A DNA stretch of 64,000 nt from Bacteroidales bacterium (GCA_910575545.1 CAJTFH010000002.1:1-64000); one strand, 5' to 3'. Positions 17,330 through 26,754 are shown, counted from the stretch's first letter. Translations and numbers: made by a program. Notes: a model not told the origin generated them from the sequence alone.

Positions 17330-19146
17330 TTGAATTTCTTTTTAGACTTTTTCTTGAATATCTCGAAAGCGTCGTATGCATCGGCGAGTTCTTCGGCTTC
17401 TTTGAATTTAGAGCGGCGCTGCGACGCTTTGGTGTAGTCTTTTTCAGGGTCGGCGATTTCGCTGTAGACGCGTTTCCCCATGAATTCGCACCCTTTCAAC
17501 GAAGCGACCACCCGTTTCGCGTCGGATTTCTTCACATCGAACAGCGAGTAAGACGGGAAGAGGTCGATCCGGCCTACATCTACACGCTTTCCCTGCACAA
17601 CGCTGTTGAGCATGTCGATGAGGTTGCCTGCGAAAAAGCCGTCGCGTTTGCCGGTGTTTATGTAGACGCGTTCCATCCCTTTCGAGGCTGTGCGGCGGTC
17701 TTTGTCATCGCCGCCACGGTTGTCGCGAGGTTCTTTCGTGCGACGTTCTTTCTGTTTTTCTCCGGTTCTTTCTTTTTCTCCGAATTTCTCTCTTTCGCGG
17801 CGCTCTCTTTTCGGCTTTTCGTCGATGAAGTCGATTTTCGGAGCATCTTTGTAGTATTCGAGCAGACGTTTGAATTCGAGCGAGAGCACGCGTTTCACAA
17901 GGTCTTCCGATGTGAGCCATCCGAGTTTCTTCAGCACTCCGGGGAGGTATTTCTCCATTTCGTTGTCGTCGACTTCCACACGCTCGATCCGGTCGGCAAG
18001 GCTGTAGAGCTGTTTCTCGATTATATGCTCAGGGGTGGGCACTTCCTTGCGCTCGAACTGTTTTCCGATTTTGCGCTCTATGTCGCGCAGTTTCCCTTTT
18101 TCGCGGGAGTGGATGATTGCTACTGATACGCCTGTTTTTCCGGCGCGGCCTGTGCGTCCTGAGCGATGGGTGTAGACAGCCGTGTCGTCGGGAAGCCCGT
18201 AGTTGATCACATGGGTCAGGTCGTCAACGTCGAGACCGCGGGCTGCCACGTCGGTTGCCACGAGGATGGATATTACGCGGTCGCGGAATTTTTTCATCAC
18301 AATGTCGCGTTGCTGCTGCGAAAGGTCGCCATGAAGGGCGTCGGCGTTATATCCGTCGTGGATGAGGTTATCGGCCACTTCCTGGGTTTCGCGTTTTGTG
18401 CGGCAGAACACTATGGCGTAGATGCTGGGGTTGTTGTCGGCGATGCGCTTGAGGGCGAGATATTTGTCGCGGGCGTTGACCATATAATAGATATGTCGCA
18501 CGTTGGCAGCGCCTTCGTTGCGTGTGCCGATTACGAACTCAACCGGATCGTGCATATAGGTCTGGGCTATTTTGCCTATTTCGGGAGGCATGGTGGCCGA
18601 GAACATGAGCATTTTCCTGTCGTCGGGCACATGTCCGAGAATTTCGTTGATAGAGTCGAGGAAACCCATGTTTAGCATTTCGTCGGCTTCGTCGAGAATT
18701 ACCGTGTGCACGTTTTCGAGTTTCACTACGCCACGGTTTATAAGGTCGATGAGACGCCCCGGGGTTGCAACGATGATTTGCGCGCCCTCTTTTAATGAGC
18801 GTATCTGGCTCTGTATGCTTGAACCGCCATATACGGGTATGACTTTCAGGGCAGGTATATATTTAGAGAAGTCGGCGAGGTCTGATGCAATCTGCAGGCA
18901 TAATTCGCGTGTGGGGGAGAGGATGAGCGCCTGTGGCACGTTGTTGTCGGTGTTGATGCGCTGAATCACAGGTAGTCCGAAAGCGGCGGTTTTGCCTGTG
19001 CCGGTCTGAGCGAGCGCCACAACGTCGCCCTCCTTGTCGAGCAGATGTGGAATCACTTTCTCCTGTACTGGCATCGGATTCTCAAACCCCAGCTCTGCGA
19101 TTGCGCGGCACAACGGCTCGCTTACGCCTAATTCTTCAAATGTCAT
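17326..19146 (-). CDS. DEAD-box RNA helicase with DbpA-type RNA-binding domain
   Basis: 606 residues carrying every DEAD-box motif in order: Q-motif region, AQTGTGKT, PTRELCLQI, GGSS, TPGRLIDL, DEADEMLNMGF, SATMP, FCRTKRE, ATDVAARGLD and HRSGRTGR. A basic, Glu/Lys/Arg-rich linker (about residues 430-490) precedes a DbpA/CsdA-type RRM-like domain (VYINTGKRDGFFAGNLIDML ... LFPSYSLFDVKKSDAKRVV). A Lys-rich tail (FKKKSKKKFK) ends the protein. Roles in ribosome assembly or cold adaptation are typical of this class. A -7-like element TAGCTTTG lies at 19185-19178, about 30 bases before the start. It heads the run leading to xseB. Confidence 0.95.
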   Translation of the reverse strand: MTFEELGVSEPLCRAIAELGFENPMPVQEKVIPHLLDKEGDVVALAQTGTGKTAAFGLPVIQRINTDNNVPQALILSPTRELCLQIASDLADFSKYIPALKVIPVYGGSSIQSQIRSLKEGAQIIVATPGRLIDLINRGVVKLENVHTVILDEADEMLNMGFLDSINEILGHVPDDRKMLMFSATMPPEIGKIAQTYMHDPVEFVIGTRNEGAANVRHIYYMVNARDKYLALKRIADNNPSIYAIVFCRTKRETQEVADNLIHDGYNADALHGDLSQQQRDIVMKKFRDRVISILVATDVAARGLDVDDLTHVINYGLPDDTAVYTHRSGRTGRAGKTGVSVAIIHSREKGKLRDIERKIGKQFERKEVPTPEHIIEKQLYSLADRIERVEVDDNEMEKYLPGVLKKLGWLTSEDLVKRVLSLEFKRLLEYYKDAPKIDFIDEKPKRERREREKFGEKERTGEKQKERRTKEPRDNRGGDDKDRRTASKGMERVYINTGKRDGFFAGNLIDMLNSVVQGKRVDVGRIDLFPSYSLFDVKKSDAKRVVASLKGCEFMGKRVYSEIADPEKDYTKASQRRSKFKEAEELADAYDAFEIFKKKSKKKFK

Positions 19147-19278
19147 TGTAATAATTTTATAATTCTGTATTAACCGACAAAGCTACTAATAAAAATCAGA
19201 TTACGCCCATGTTGGTTCTCTCTATTTTTTAACATTTTGTTAATTTAACATCGCGAAGCGTTTGCTTTAATGATGCAG

Positions 19279-19313
19279 AAAGGCACCGGGTCGTTGTTTG
19301 ACGCGGTGCCTTT
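19279..19313 (-). terminator. terminator after the CoA-transferase operon
   Basis: AAAGGCACCG (19279-19288) pairs perfectly with CGGTGCCTTT (19304-19313) around a 15-base loop. The symmetric A/T flanks allow function in either direction. It lies downstream of the minus-strand gene ending at 19411 and separates that operon from the helicase gene. A GGCTATAATGACTA-type motif lies just beside it (19326-19352). Confidence 0.7.
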
Positions 19314-19410
19314 AGACAATCTCTTATAGTCATTATAGCCGTTATGGCTTTTAGTGGTGGGTTCGGGGTTACTGCAATGTTTCTTTAGTTGTTAAACACC
19401 TTCTTGTTTG

Positions 19411-20709
19411 TCAGCGGAGGCGGGAGTAGGAGTAGCCGAAGCGGTCGAATGCGGCGCGGTCGAGGGCTTCGCGGTCGGCCGGGTTGGCAATGGAAATCAA
19501 CAGCTTGGCCCTTTCCGGGAGGCTCTTGCCCCGCAGGTTGACTATGCCATGCTCGGTCACTATGTAGTTGGCCTGGAAGCGTGTTGTCACAACTCCGGCG
19601 CCCGGAGTGAGAACCGGTTTGATTTTCCCTATGCCTTTGCTGGTGGTCGAGGTCATGGCAAGGAACGACAGGCCGCCTTCGCTGCGTGAGGCGCCGTATA
19701 CAAAGTCGTGCTGGCCTCCAATGCCGGAGAATATGCGTGTGCCGATTGAGTCGGCGCATATCTGGCCGGTCAGGTCGATTTCGAGGCATGAGTTGATTGC
19801 CATTACCTTCGGATTCTGGGCGATGATGAAGGGGTCGTTTGTCCATGCGACATCTTTAAAAATCATGTCGCGGTTGTAGTCCATCAGCTCATAGAGTTTC
19901 TTTGAGCCGAGGGCGAGACAAGCCACCGATTTGCCGGGATATACTTTTTTTTGTGAGTTGTCGATAACGCCGCTGCGGATTAATGGGAGCACCCCGTCGG
20001 TCATGGCTTCTGTGTGAAGGCCGAGGTGTTTGTGGTTGGCCAAAGCGCGGATAACCGCGTTTGGGATTCCACCTACGCCGATTTGCAACGTAGCCCCGTC
20101 GGGGATATGCTCTGCGATGGCGTTGCCGATGGCGGTCTCGGTCGGGCCCGGTTCCGGAGTGGGTACCTCAACCAGCGGGTCGTTGACCTCTACGGCAGCC
20201 GCGAGCCGCGACACATGGATTACAGGGTCGCCGAAACTGAATGGCATGTGGGGGTTGAGCTGGGCGATAACCGTTTTTGCGCATTCGGTGGCGGCGGTTG
20301 CCAGGTCGGCGGAAACACCGAAGCTCACATAGCCCTCTTCGTCGGGCATGGAGCAGTTGAGCAATACGACGTCGACAGGCCATGTGCCATCGCGGAACAG
20401 TGCCGGCACCTCTCCGAGGAACCTCGGAGTCGTGGCACCGTAGCCTTCGGCAATCCATCGGCGCACATTGTTCGACACAAAGCATGTGTCGACAAGGAAT
20501 GAATCCTTGTATTCCGGTTTGCAATAGGGCGCTTCTCGGTCGGCTACCGAGAAGCCTGAATGAAGCACCACACCGCGCAGCTCATGCCCCCGGCGGGTCA
20601 TTGCCGCAACGAGGGTTTCGGGAATCGACGTGCTACCCTGAATGTATACGTGGTCGCCGTTTTTTATGAGTTTGACAGCCTCGTCGGCGGTCATAAGGTT
20701 TGGAATCAT
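19411..20709 (-). CDS. acetyl-CoA hydrolase/CoA-transferase family protein
   Basis: 432 residues, the length of 4-hydroxybutyrate/propionyl-CoA:acyl CoA-transferases. Visible signatures are IQGSTSIPETL at the N-terminus, GDPVIHVSRL, LQIGVGGIPNAV, LGLHTEAMTDGVL (catalytic Glu in the HTE triplet), FSGIGGQHDFVYGA and the C-terminal VTEHGIVNLRGKSLPERA. The enzyme moves CoA between acyl groups through a glutamyl-CoA intermediate. As the last gene of an iorAB-aminotransferase operon it may convert arylacetyl-CoA plus acetate or succinate to arylacetate plus the CoA product, conserving the thioester (inference). A role in propionate or succinate metabolism cannot be excluded. Confidence 0.9.
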   Translation of the reverse strand: MIPNLMTADEAVKLIKNGDHVYIQGSTSIPETLVAAMTRRGHELRGVVLHSGFSVADREAPYCKPEYKDSFLVDTCFVSNNVRRWIAEGYGATTPRFLGEVPALFRDGTWPVDVVLLNCSMPDEEGYVSFGVSADLATAATECAKTVIAQLNPHMPFSFGDPVIHVSRLAAAVEVNDPLVEVPTPEPGPTETAIGNAIAEHIPDGATLQIGVGGIPNAVIRALANHKHLGLHTEAMTDGVLPLIRSGVIDNSQKKVYPGKSVACLALGSKKLYELMDYNRDMIFKDVAWTNDPFIIAQNPKVMAINSCLEIDLTGQICADSIGTRIFSGIGGQHDFVYGASRSEGGLSFLAMTSTTSKGIGKIKPVLTPGAGVVTTRFQANYIVTEHGIVNLRGKSLPERAKLLISIANPADREALDRAAFDRFGYSYSRLR

Positions 20710-20720
20710 GCTCTGGGGTG

Positions 20721-22064
20721 TTATATGGTTTGTAATTCGGCGCGTCGGGTTTTCTCAGATGAGTGGTCGAGTGCGAAGGTTTCGAGACGGTCGCTCAATC
20801 GTGTGAACGAGCCTTCGTCGCAGAGCATCGACACGCATATGCGCACCCCTTGCTGTCGGCTGCCGGTTGATGGCAATGAGATGGTTGATATTCCATAGCG
20901 GAGGAGTTCTTTCTGCAGTTCGTCGCCTTTCATGTCGCGGTAACCCACAGTGAAGAAGAATCCGTCGGAAATGGGTTGGTCGCCGTCGCGGTCGTAGACG
21001 ATATGGAATCCGTTTTCAAGGAACATCCGTTTGGCGATTGCTGCCCTTCGGCCATATTCTTTTGAGGTGTCGACAAAATCGAGTTTCCCTTCAACCGCAG
21101 CTTTCATCATCTCTGCGAAGGCATATTGGCTGGAGTGGGCGGTGCCCGATGAGGCGCAATACAGCACCCCGTAGATATATGCGTCGCCGAAAGTGGGCAT
21201 TTCATAGAACTGCTCGAAGAAGGGGTATACCCTGTCGGCCACTTCGGGCGACATGCATACCATGGCGATTCGCTGACCCGCATAGCTGAATATTTTCGAT
21301 GCCGACACAAGCAGGATGCACCGCGAGGTGTATTTTGCTATGGTTGGCACGAATGGCTCCCGGTATGGGATGCCGTAGCGTTGGCGGAAGTCCATGCCGA
21401 GGTAGGCGTTATCTTCAACGACAATGATGTCGTGTTTCTCGGCCATGCGGGCTATGATTCCATATTCCTCATGGGTCAGGTTTGTCCATGCGGGGTTGTT
21501 GGGGTTGCTGTAGAGGATGGCCGATACGTGGCCTTTCGACAGGATTTCATCAAGGCGTGCCTCGAGGGCTTTGCCCCGGCAGTCGTAGAGGTCGAGCGAT
21601 TCCTGATTCAGCCCGAGGAGCTTCACCTGGTTGTGTTGCGCAGGGAATCCCGGGTCGATGAATAGGATAGTGTCGCGTCCGGGCAGACGCTGCCCAAGCA
21701 GAAGGAACAGTGTGAACGTGCCCTGCATTGACCCGACGGTGGGCACTATGCATCTCGGCGGGATGTCGATGTCGAGAAAAGCTTTCAGGAAGCGGCTGCC
21801 GTTATCTTTCAGCTGCGGGATACCTGCTATGTTTGGGTATTGCCCTGCGATGCCCTGTGTCAGTGCATCGCGCTCGGCTTCTATCCCTATTTCGGCAGGA
21901 GGCAGGCCGGGGTTTCCCATTTCGAGATGCACGAAGCTGTCGCCAAGATGATGTTCGAGGCGGCTTGCGAGCGACACTATCTGCCTGATTGTGGCTGATG
22001 CGATGTTGGGGATGTTCATCGCCCCCATTTCTTGCGCGAGGAGTTCAGAAGTGATTGGTTTCAT
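20721..22064 (-). CDS. class I/II PLP-dependent aminotransferase
   Basis: About 447 residues from MKPITSELLAQEMGAMNIPN; an upstream in-frame Met at 22121 lies inside iorB and is less likely. Fold-type I features include the AILYSNPNNPAWTNL segment, VVEDNAYLGMDF, and the PLP lysine in LVSASKIFSYAGQRIAMV. Its position 25 bases after iorB and 11 bases before a CoA-transferase suggests it transaminates aromatic amino acids to the arylpyruvates oxidised by IorAB (inference). The amino-acid preference cannot be read from sequence. Confidence 0.9.
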   Translation of the reverse strand: MKPITSELLAQEMGAMNIPNIASATIRQIVSLASRLEHHLGDSFVHLEMGNPGLPPAEIGIEAERDALTQGIAGQYPNIAGIPQLKDNGSRFLKAFLDIDIPPRCIVPTVGSMQGTFTLFLLLGQRLPGRDTILFIDPGFPAQHNQVKLLGLNQESLDLYDCRGKALEARLDEILSKGHVSAILYSNPNNPAWTNLTHEEYGIIARMAEKHDIIVVEDNAYLGMDFRQRYGIPYREPFVPTIAKYTSRCILLVSASKIFSYAGQRIAMVCMSPEVADRVYPFFEQFYEMPTFGDAYIYGVLYCASSGTAHSSQYAFAEMMKAAVEGKLDFVDTSKEYGRRAAIAKRMFLENGFHIVYDRDGDQPISDGFFFTVGYRDMKGDELQKELLRYGISTISLPSTGSRQQGVRICVSMLCDEGSFTRLSDRLETFALDHSSEKTRRAELQTI

Positions 22065-22089
22065 CGCTGTTGCGTTTTTGTGGGGTTGG

Positions 22090-22677
22090 TTATCTGTTGA
22101 TGATTGCCTTTGCTTTTTCAAGGCCTGCGCGGAATGCCATCAGGTTGTTTTCAACGATTCTTTCACCTTTGGCGCCGAAGACTTCTCGTATGGCGTTTTC
22201 GATTTTATCGACGGGGATGTCAATCATCGGGGCGGCGGCTCCGAGCAGCACCATGTTTGAGGCTCTGGCTGATGCCACCTCTTTTGCCACTTCGTCCATG
22301 TCGAAAGAAACAACGCGGCCGGTGGCATCGAGGGCGCCGGTAATGTCTTCCATCGGCGGATAGCTGGTGATGTTGACCATCGGCACGGTGTTGGTTACAA
22401 TCCATCCTTGAGGCGACAGCCATTGAATATATCTGAGCGCTTCCATCGGTTCGAGCGACACAACAAGGTCGGCTTTCCCCTGCGGAATCAGGTCGGATGC
22501 TATAGGTGAGGAGCTGAGGCGCAGACACGACATTACGTCGCCACCCCGCTGGCTCATGCCGTGGACTTCGGCTTGTTTGAGATATAGGTTGTCGGATAAT
22601 GCCGCAGCCCCGAGTATGGTTGCTATCGACAGGATTCCCTGGCCTCCGACTCCGGCCAGTATGATATCTGTTTTCAT
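22090..22677 (-). CDS. iorB: indolepyruvate oxidoreductase beta subunit
   Basis: 195 residues from MKTDIILAGVGGQGILSIAT, the glycine-rich start typical of the 2-oxoacid oxidoreductase gamma-type domain. EVHGMSQRGGDVMSCLR is the family's signature segment. A longer reading to 22746 overlaps iorA and is rejected. With IorA it oxidises arylpyruvates to arylacyl-CoA, passing electrons to ferredoxin. It lies 26 bases after iorA. Confidence 0.94.
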   Translation of the reverse strand: MKTDIILAGVGGQGILSIATILGAAALSDNLYLKQAEVHGMSQRGGDVMSCLRLSSSPIASDLIPQGKADLVVSLEPMEALRYIQWLSPQGWIVTNTVPMVNITSYPPMEDITGALDATGRVVSFDMDEVAKEVASARASNMVLLGAAAPMIDIPVDKIENAIREVFGAKGERIVENNLMAFRAGLEKAKAIINR

Positions 22678-22703
22678 TGATTCAATTGCGATTATTTCTT
22701 GAT

Positions 22704-24326
22704 TCAACTCTGCTTTTTTGCATGGCGGCGGGCGGTCTGTATGCACTCTCTCCGCGATATGATTACCGACAGGCCGGGATGGTTGAACTCGTCGGTAAAC
22801 AGCTGTTTCATCTCTTCATGGTTGCGTGGCAGGGAGTCGATGGTTTTCAGCCGTTGGGGTTTCACTCCGAGGCCTATGCAGATTTCTTCGAGTTTGCCTG
22901 TGCCTTGCGAGTCCTGTCCGCCTGTCATGCCGGTGGTGAGGTTGTCGGAGATGATTACGGTCATGGTAGTGTCTTCGTTGACGGCATCGAGCAACCCTGT
23001 CATGCCGGAATGGGTGAAGGTTGAGTCTCCGATGATTGCAACAGCCGGATGCTGGCCGGCATCGGCTGCACCTTTTGCCATGGTTATTGACGCGCCCATG
23101 TCGACACATGTGTCGATTGCGTTGAAGGGCGCGAGCCATCCGAGGGTGTAGCAGCCTATGTCGCCGAACACTTTGGGGCTTTCGAAGGTTTCAAGGGCTG
23201 CGTTGAGGGCCGCGTAGACGTCTCTGTGGCCGCATCCTTGGCAGAGGGCCGGCGGCCGGGCGACAACCTTGTCTGACGGCATGGCTGCGGGATGGGTCAG
23301 CTGCTCTTTCATGTCTGGGAGAAGGCCGGCCAATGCAGCTGCAACGCAGTCGGGCGTGAGTTCGCCTGTGCGCGGCAGGTGACCGTCGAGTCTGCCATAG
23401 ACTTTCAGCCCTCGGTCAAGCAGTCCGCGCAGGCTTTCTTCTATAACGGGTTGTCCCTCCTCGATAACAATGATTGCGTCGCAGGCAGATGCCAGTTCGG
23501 CGATTTTCTGTTTAGGGAGAGGGTATTGCGATATTTTAAGCACGCTGAAGGGGCATCCTTCGGCGAAGCATTCTTTGACGTAGTTGGCGGCGATGCCTGA
23601 GGCGATTATGCCGAGGCGGCTGTCGGTGCCGGGTGTGAGGGTGTTGAATGGCGACTCTTCCGACATGGCTTCCATTTGGGTCTGCTGGGCTATGAGGTCT
23701 TTATAGCGCACGCGAGAGTTGCCCGGCATCAGCACCCAACGGCGTGTGTCGGCCGGATAAGCCATGGTGTTCTCTTCTGTGGCTACGCTGTCGGTTGTGA
23801 CCACCGCTCTTGAATGCGACAGGCGTGTGACCAGGCGCAGCATTACAGGCAGACGCAGTTTCTCAGACAGTTCAAACCCGTATGCGCCCATGTCATAGGC
23901 TTCCTGCTGGTCTGACGGCTCAAGGATGGGCAACATGGCAAAACGGGCATAAAAACGCGAATCCTGCTCGTTTTGTGACGAATGCATCGAAGGGTCATCA
24001 GCTGAAATTACCAACAGGCCGCCGTTGGCTCCTGTCATGGCTGAATTGACAAACGGGTCGGCAGCCACGTTTAACCCCACATGCTTCATCGACACGATGG
24101 CGCGTTTGCCGCAAAACGACATCCCGAGGGCCTCTTCCATGGCGGTTTTCTCATTTGAAGACCAATGGGAATGGATTTTACGCTCTTTTGCCACCGGATT
24201 TTTCTGGACGTATTCAAGAATTTCTGTCGAAGGAGTTCCGGGATATGCGTATGCCCCTGAAAGGCCCGCGTTGATAGCGCCTAAAGCGAGCGCTTCATCC
24301 CCAAGCAGTAGTTTTTTCGTTTTCAT
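22704..24326 (-). CDS. iorA: indolepyruvate:ferredoxin oxidoreductase alpha subunit
   Basis: 540 residues. The pyrimidine-binding domain starts LLLGDEALALGAINAGLSGA with YPGTPSTEI. CoA-site and TPP-site signatures follow: LVISADDPSMHSSQNEQDSR, PPALCQGCGHRD, GDIGCYTLG, AIIGDSTFTHSGMTGL and SDNLTTGMTGGQDS. The chain ends at RRHAKKQS soon after the TPP domain. It therefore lacks the C-terminal two-[4Fe-4S] ferredoxin domain present in archaeal IorA. Electrons would leave through the CxGC-type cluster region or a separate ferredoxin. First gene of a four-gene operon with a good promoter 75 bases upstream. Confidence 0.95.
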   Translation of the reverse strand: MKTKKLLLGDEALALGAINAGLSGAYAYPGTPSTEILEYVQKNPVAKERKIHSHWSSNEKTAMEEALGMSFCGKRAIVSMKHVGLNVAADPFVNSAMTGANGGLLVISADDPSMHSSQNEQDSRFYARFAMLPILEPSDQQEAYDMGAYGFELSEKLRLPVMLRLVTRLSHSRAVVTTDSVATEENTMAYPADTRRWVLMPGNSRVRYKDLIAQQTQMEAMSEESPFNTLTPGTDSRLGIIASGIAANYVKECFAEGCPFSVLKISQYPLPKQKIAELASACDAIIVIEEGQPVIEESLRGLLDRGLKVYGRLDGHLPRTGELTPDCVAAALAGLLPDMKEQLTHPAAMPSDKVVARPPALCQGCGHRDVYAALNAALETFESPKVFGDIGCYTLGWLAPFNAIDTCVDMGASITMAKGAADAGQHPAVAIIGDSTFTHSGMTGLLDAVNEDTTMTVIISDNLTTGMTGGQDSQGTGKLEEICIGLGVKPQRLKTIDSLPRNHEEMKQLFTDEFNHPGLSVIISRRECIQTARRHAKKQS

Positions 24327-24400
24327 GGAACTGATCTAATACTGTGTTATATGCCGCCGGTTGTCGGGACGCACCCGGCAGCCTCCGGCTGTCAATATCG

Positions 24401-24431
24401 CAAAGATAGCACAATTCCCCGAAAAAGCAAC
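24401..24431 (-). promoter_or_regulatory. predicted promoter of the iorAB operon
   Basis: On the minus strand GTTG (24431-24428), 19 bases, TATCTTTG (24408-24401). The -7 match is exact. The predicted leader is about 70 bases. It is divergent from the promoter of the HAD phosphatase gene, about 55 bases away. Confidence 0.65.
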
Positions 24432-24486
24432 ATCTTCTTCCGCTGTTCTACAGCATAGTATTGGCGGTAATAAACATGTGCCATGG

Positions 24487-24518
24487 TTTGCGGGAACGGT
24501 GGATTTTGGTTAGCTTTG
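24487..24518 (+). promoter_or_regulatory. predicted promoter of the HAD phosphatase gene, almost abutting the start codon
   Basis: TTTG (24487-24490), 20 bases, TAGCTTTG (24511-24518), a full consensus match. The ATG follows only nine bases after the -7 box, so the mRNA would have a leader of a few bases at most. Confidence 0.7.
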
Positions 24519-24527
24519 TGAGGAAAT

Positions 24528-25418
24528 ATGGATAACAACAACGATAGGAAACGGACGCTTTACATAAGCGACCTTGACGGTACGCTACTTGGGGCCGACA
24601 GCCGGGTCAGCCAGCGCTCTACGGCGATTCTTAATGAACTGGTGCGCAGAGGAGTGATGTTCACATGTGCCACGGCGCGTACCCCGGCCACTGTGCAGCC
24701 TCTGCTTAGCGGCATCAGGCAGAGCGTGTTTACGGATGCAGAAGGGATGCAGAGGCCGTTGCCGGCAATAGTCATGACGGGTGCCGGTATGTGGAACCGG
24801 GCTGAGTCGCGGTTTGAGAAATGCAGCCTTATAGGCCGCGAGGATGCAGAGGCGATACACCGGGTGTTTGTGAGCCAGGAGCTTAGGCCGTTTGTCTATT
24901 GCGTGGGGGAAAGCGGGTTCATAAATGTGTATCATCCCGAAAAAATGACTTCGCGCGAGAACGGTTTCTATCAGGAACGCCGAAATCTGGCATTGAAACG
25001 TTTCCATCTCGGACAAGAGCCGGCACGATGGGACAGGGTGGCGCTGTTTTTCGCCATAGGCCCTGTCGGGATTGTGGAGCGCACGGCACAGGAACTTGAC
25101 GGTCTGACCGATTGCGCCGCAGCGTGGTATCCCGACATATTGCTGCCCGATACTGGGCTTATCGACTTGTATGCCCCGGGAGTATCGAAGGCGAAAGCTG
25201 TGAGGGAACTGGCTGTTGAGGCAGGAGCTTCCGAAGTGGTTGTTTTCGGAGATAATCTCAACGATTTGCCCATGATGCGTGTTGCCGATCTGGCGGTGGC
25301 GGTGGAGAACGCTCTTCCGCAGGTCAAAGCCGAGGCCGACGTGGTGGTTGGTGCCAATTATGCCGATGCGGTGGCTGAGTTTATCGCTTCACGCGAGGGG
25401 TTGCCCCTGATTGTCTGA
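24528..25418 (+). CDS. Cof-type HAD-family phosphatase
   Basis: 296 residues. HAD motif I is SDLDGTLLG near residue 14, motif II is TCATAR, motif III is a conserved lysine (SKAKAVREL) and motif IV is FGDNLNDLPMM. The cap is the large C2 type between motifs II and III, as in Cof/YbiV phosphatases that hydrolyse sugar phosphates, nucleotides or PLP. The substrate is not predictable. The next gene, a histidine kinase, starts about 18 bases after the stop in the same direction. Confidence 0.93.
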   Translation: MDNNNDRKRTLYISDLDGTLLGADSRVSQRSTAILNELVRRGVMFTCATARTPATVQPLLSGIRQSVFTDAEGMQRPLPAIVMTGAGMWNRAESRFEKCSLIGREDAEAIHRVFVSQELRPFVYCVGESGFINVYHPEKMTSRENGFYQERRNLALKRFHLGQEPARWDRVALFFAIGPVGIVERTAQELDGLTDCAAAWYPDILLPDTGLIDLYAPGVSKAKAVRELAVEAGASEVVVFGDNLNDLPMMRVADLAVAVENALPQVKAEADVVVGANYADAVAEFIASREGLPLIV

Positions 25419-25436
25419 CCATAACGATTGCCGCTG

Positions 25437-26654
25437 ATGAAGATGAATATCTATGAAATAAGACGTTTCGGGGTGGTGGCGTTCCTTGTCATATCTTTGG
25501 CGCTGGTTGCCTTTTTCCTTTATGTGTCGAATAATATTGTTAATGATCTTGCCGTTCAGGAGCGGGAGCGGATGCAGATATGGGCCGACGCCACAAAGCA
25601 GATTGCCGATCTGGGGCGCGACGACGGGGAGGCTTCCGAGGAGAACATCGATTTCCTTTTCAGCATCATAGAGCGGAACCACACAATCCCGGTGGTGCTG
25701 ACCGACAACGAGGGGAATATACTGTTGCACCGTAATTTCGACCTTCCCGAGCCGGTTGACTCTCTTTCACCATATCTTATTTCGCCGGTAAACGAGGCGT
25801 TTCTGCGGGGTAAGTTGTCGAGATTACGCAACCGCTCAAACGTTATCCATATCATAATCTCGCCCGACAATTTCCAGTATCTTTACTATGATGATTCAAA
25901 GCTGCTGCGCAGGCTGAGTTATTATCCCTATATACAGCTTTTTGTGATGCTGGCGTTTATATTTGTGGTCTATTATGCGGTCAGTTCGACAAAACGCGCC
26001 GAGCAGAACAAGGTGTGGGTAGGCCTGTCGAAGGAGACCGCCCACCAGCTTGGCACCCCGATTTCTTCGTTGATGGCATGGATGGAGTTGTTGCAGTCGA
26101 TGGGTGTAGACCCCGATATGGTAAGGGAGATGGATAAGGATGTCAACCGCTTGTCGACAATCGCATCGCGTTTTTCAAAAATCGGGTCAAAGCCTCAGAT
26201 GGAGGTTGACGACTTGAACAAAGTGGTGGCAAAAGCATCGTCATATATGGCGACGCGCATATCTTCGCGCATCAGCCTGACGGTGAATCTTTCTCCCGGG
26301 GAATTGTCTGTGAGGTTGAGCGCACCTCTGCTTGAATGGGTGATGGAGAATCTTATAAAGAATGCGGTTGATGCTATGGAGGGGTCCGGGTCGATAACAA
26401 TAGAGACCGGACGCGATGGGCAGAAAGCGCACGTAACCGTTACGGATACCGGCAAAGGAATATCGCGCAAGAACCAGAAGACGGTTTTCAATCCGGGATA
26501 TACTACCAAAAAACGGGGCTGGGGCCTGGGTCTGACGTTGGCCAAGCGGATTATTGAGCAGTATCATTCAGGCCGCATCTTCGTGAGCCGTTCTGAGCCC
26601 GGTGTGGGCACGACTTTTGCCATTGACCTTCCGCTGGCATCGGCAGGTGAGTGA
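25437..26654 (+). CDS. membrane sensor histidine kinase
   Basis: About 405 residues. Transmembrane segment 1 lies near residues 9-29 (VVAFLVISLALVAFFLYV). A periplasmic sensing region of about 125 residues follows. Transmembrane segment 2 is IQLFVMLAFIFVVYYAV. The phosphoacceptor helix carries KETAHQLGTPISSLMAW with the His in AHQLGTP. The catalytic domain has the N box ENLIKNAVDAM, G1 DTGKGI, F box and G2 GWGLGLTLAKRI. The AHQLGTP form (rather than SHELRTP) is common in Bacteroidota LytS/NtrB-like kinases. No response regulator gene lies beside it, so its partner is elsewhere. The start is uncertain: ATG at 25437 or 25443. Confidence 0.92.
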   Translation: MKMNIYEIRRFGVVAFLVISLALVAFFLYVSNNIVNDLAVQERERMQIWADATKQIADLGRDDGEASEENIDFLFSIIERNHTIPVVLTDNEGNILLHRNFDLPEPVDSLSPYLISPVNEAFLRGKLSRLRNRSNVIHIIISPDNFQYLYYDDSKLLRRLSYYPYIQLFVMLAFIFVVYYAVSSTKRAEQNKVWVGLSKETAHQLGTPISSLMAWMELLQSMGVDPDMVREMDKDVNRLSTIASRFSKIGSKPQMEVDDLNKVVAKASSYMATRISSRISLTVNLSPGELSVRLSAPLLEWVMENLIKNAVDAMEGSGSITIETGRDGQKAHVTVTDTGKGISRKNQKTVFNPGYTTKKRGWGLGLTLAKRIIEQYHSGRIFVSRSEPGVGTTFAIDLPLASAGE

Positions 26655-26754
26655 ATGCCGGCCATTGCCACGGCGATGATGCATGTAAAGGCGCCGGTTG
26701 CTGTTTAATGATTTTTAAGAATCTGTAGGTGGCTGATTCGCAAGATGATAATTA

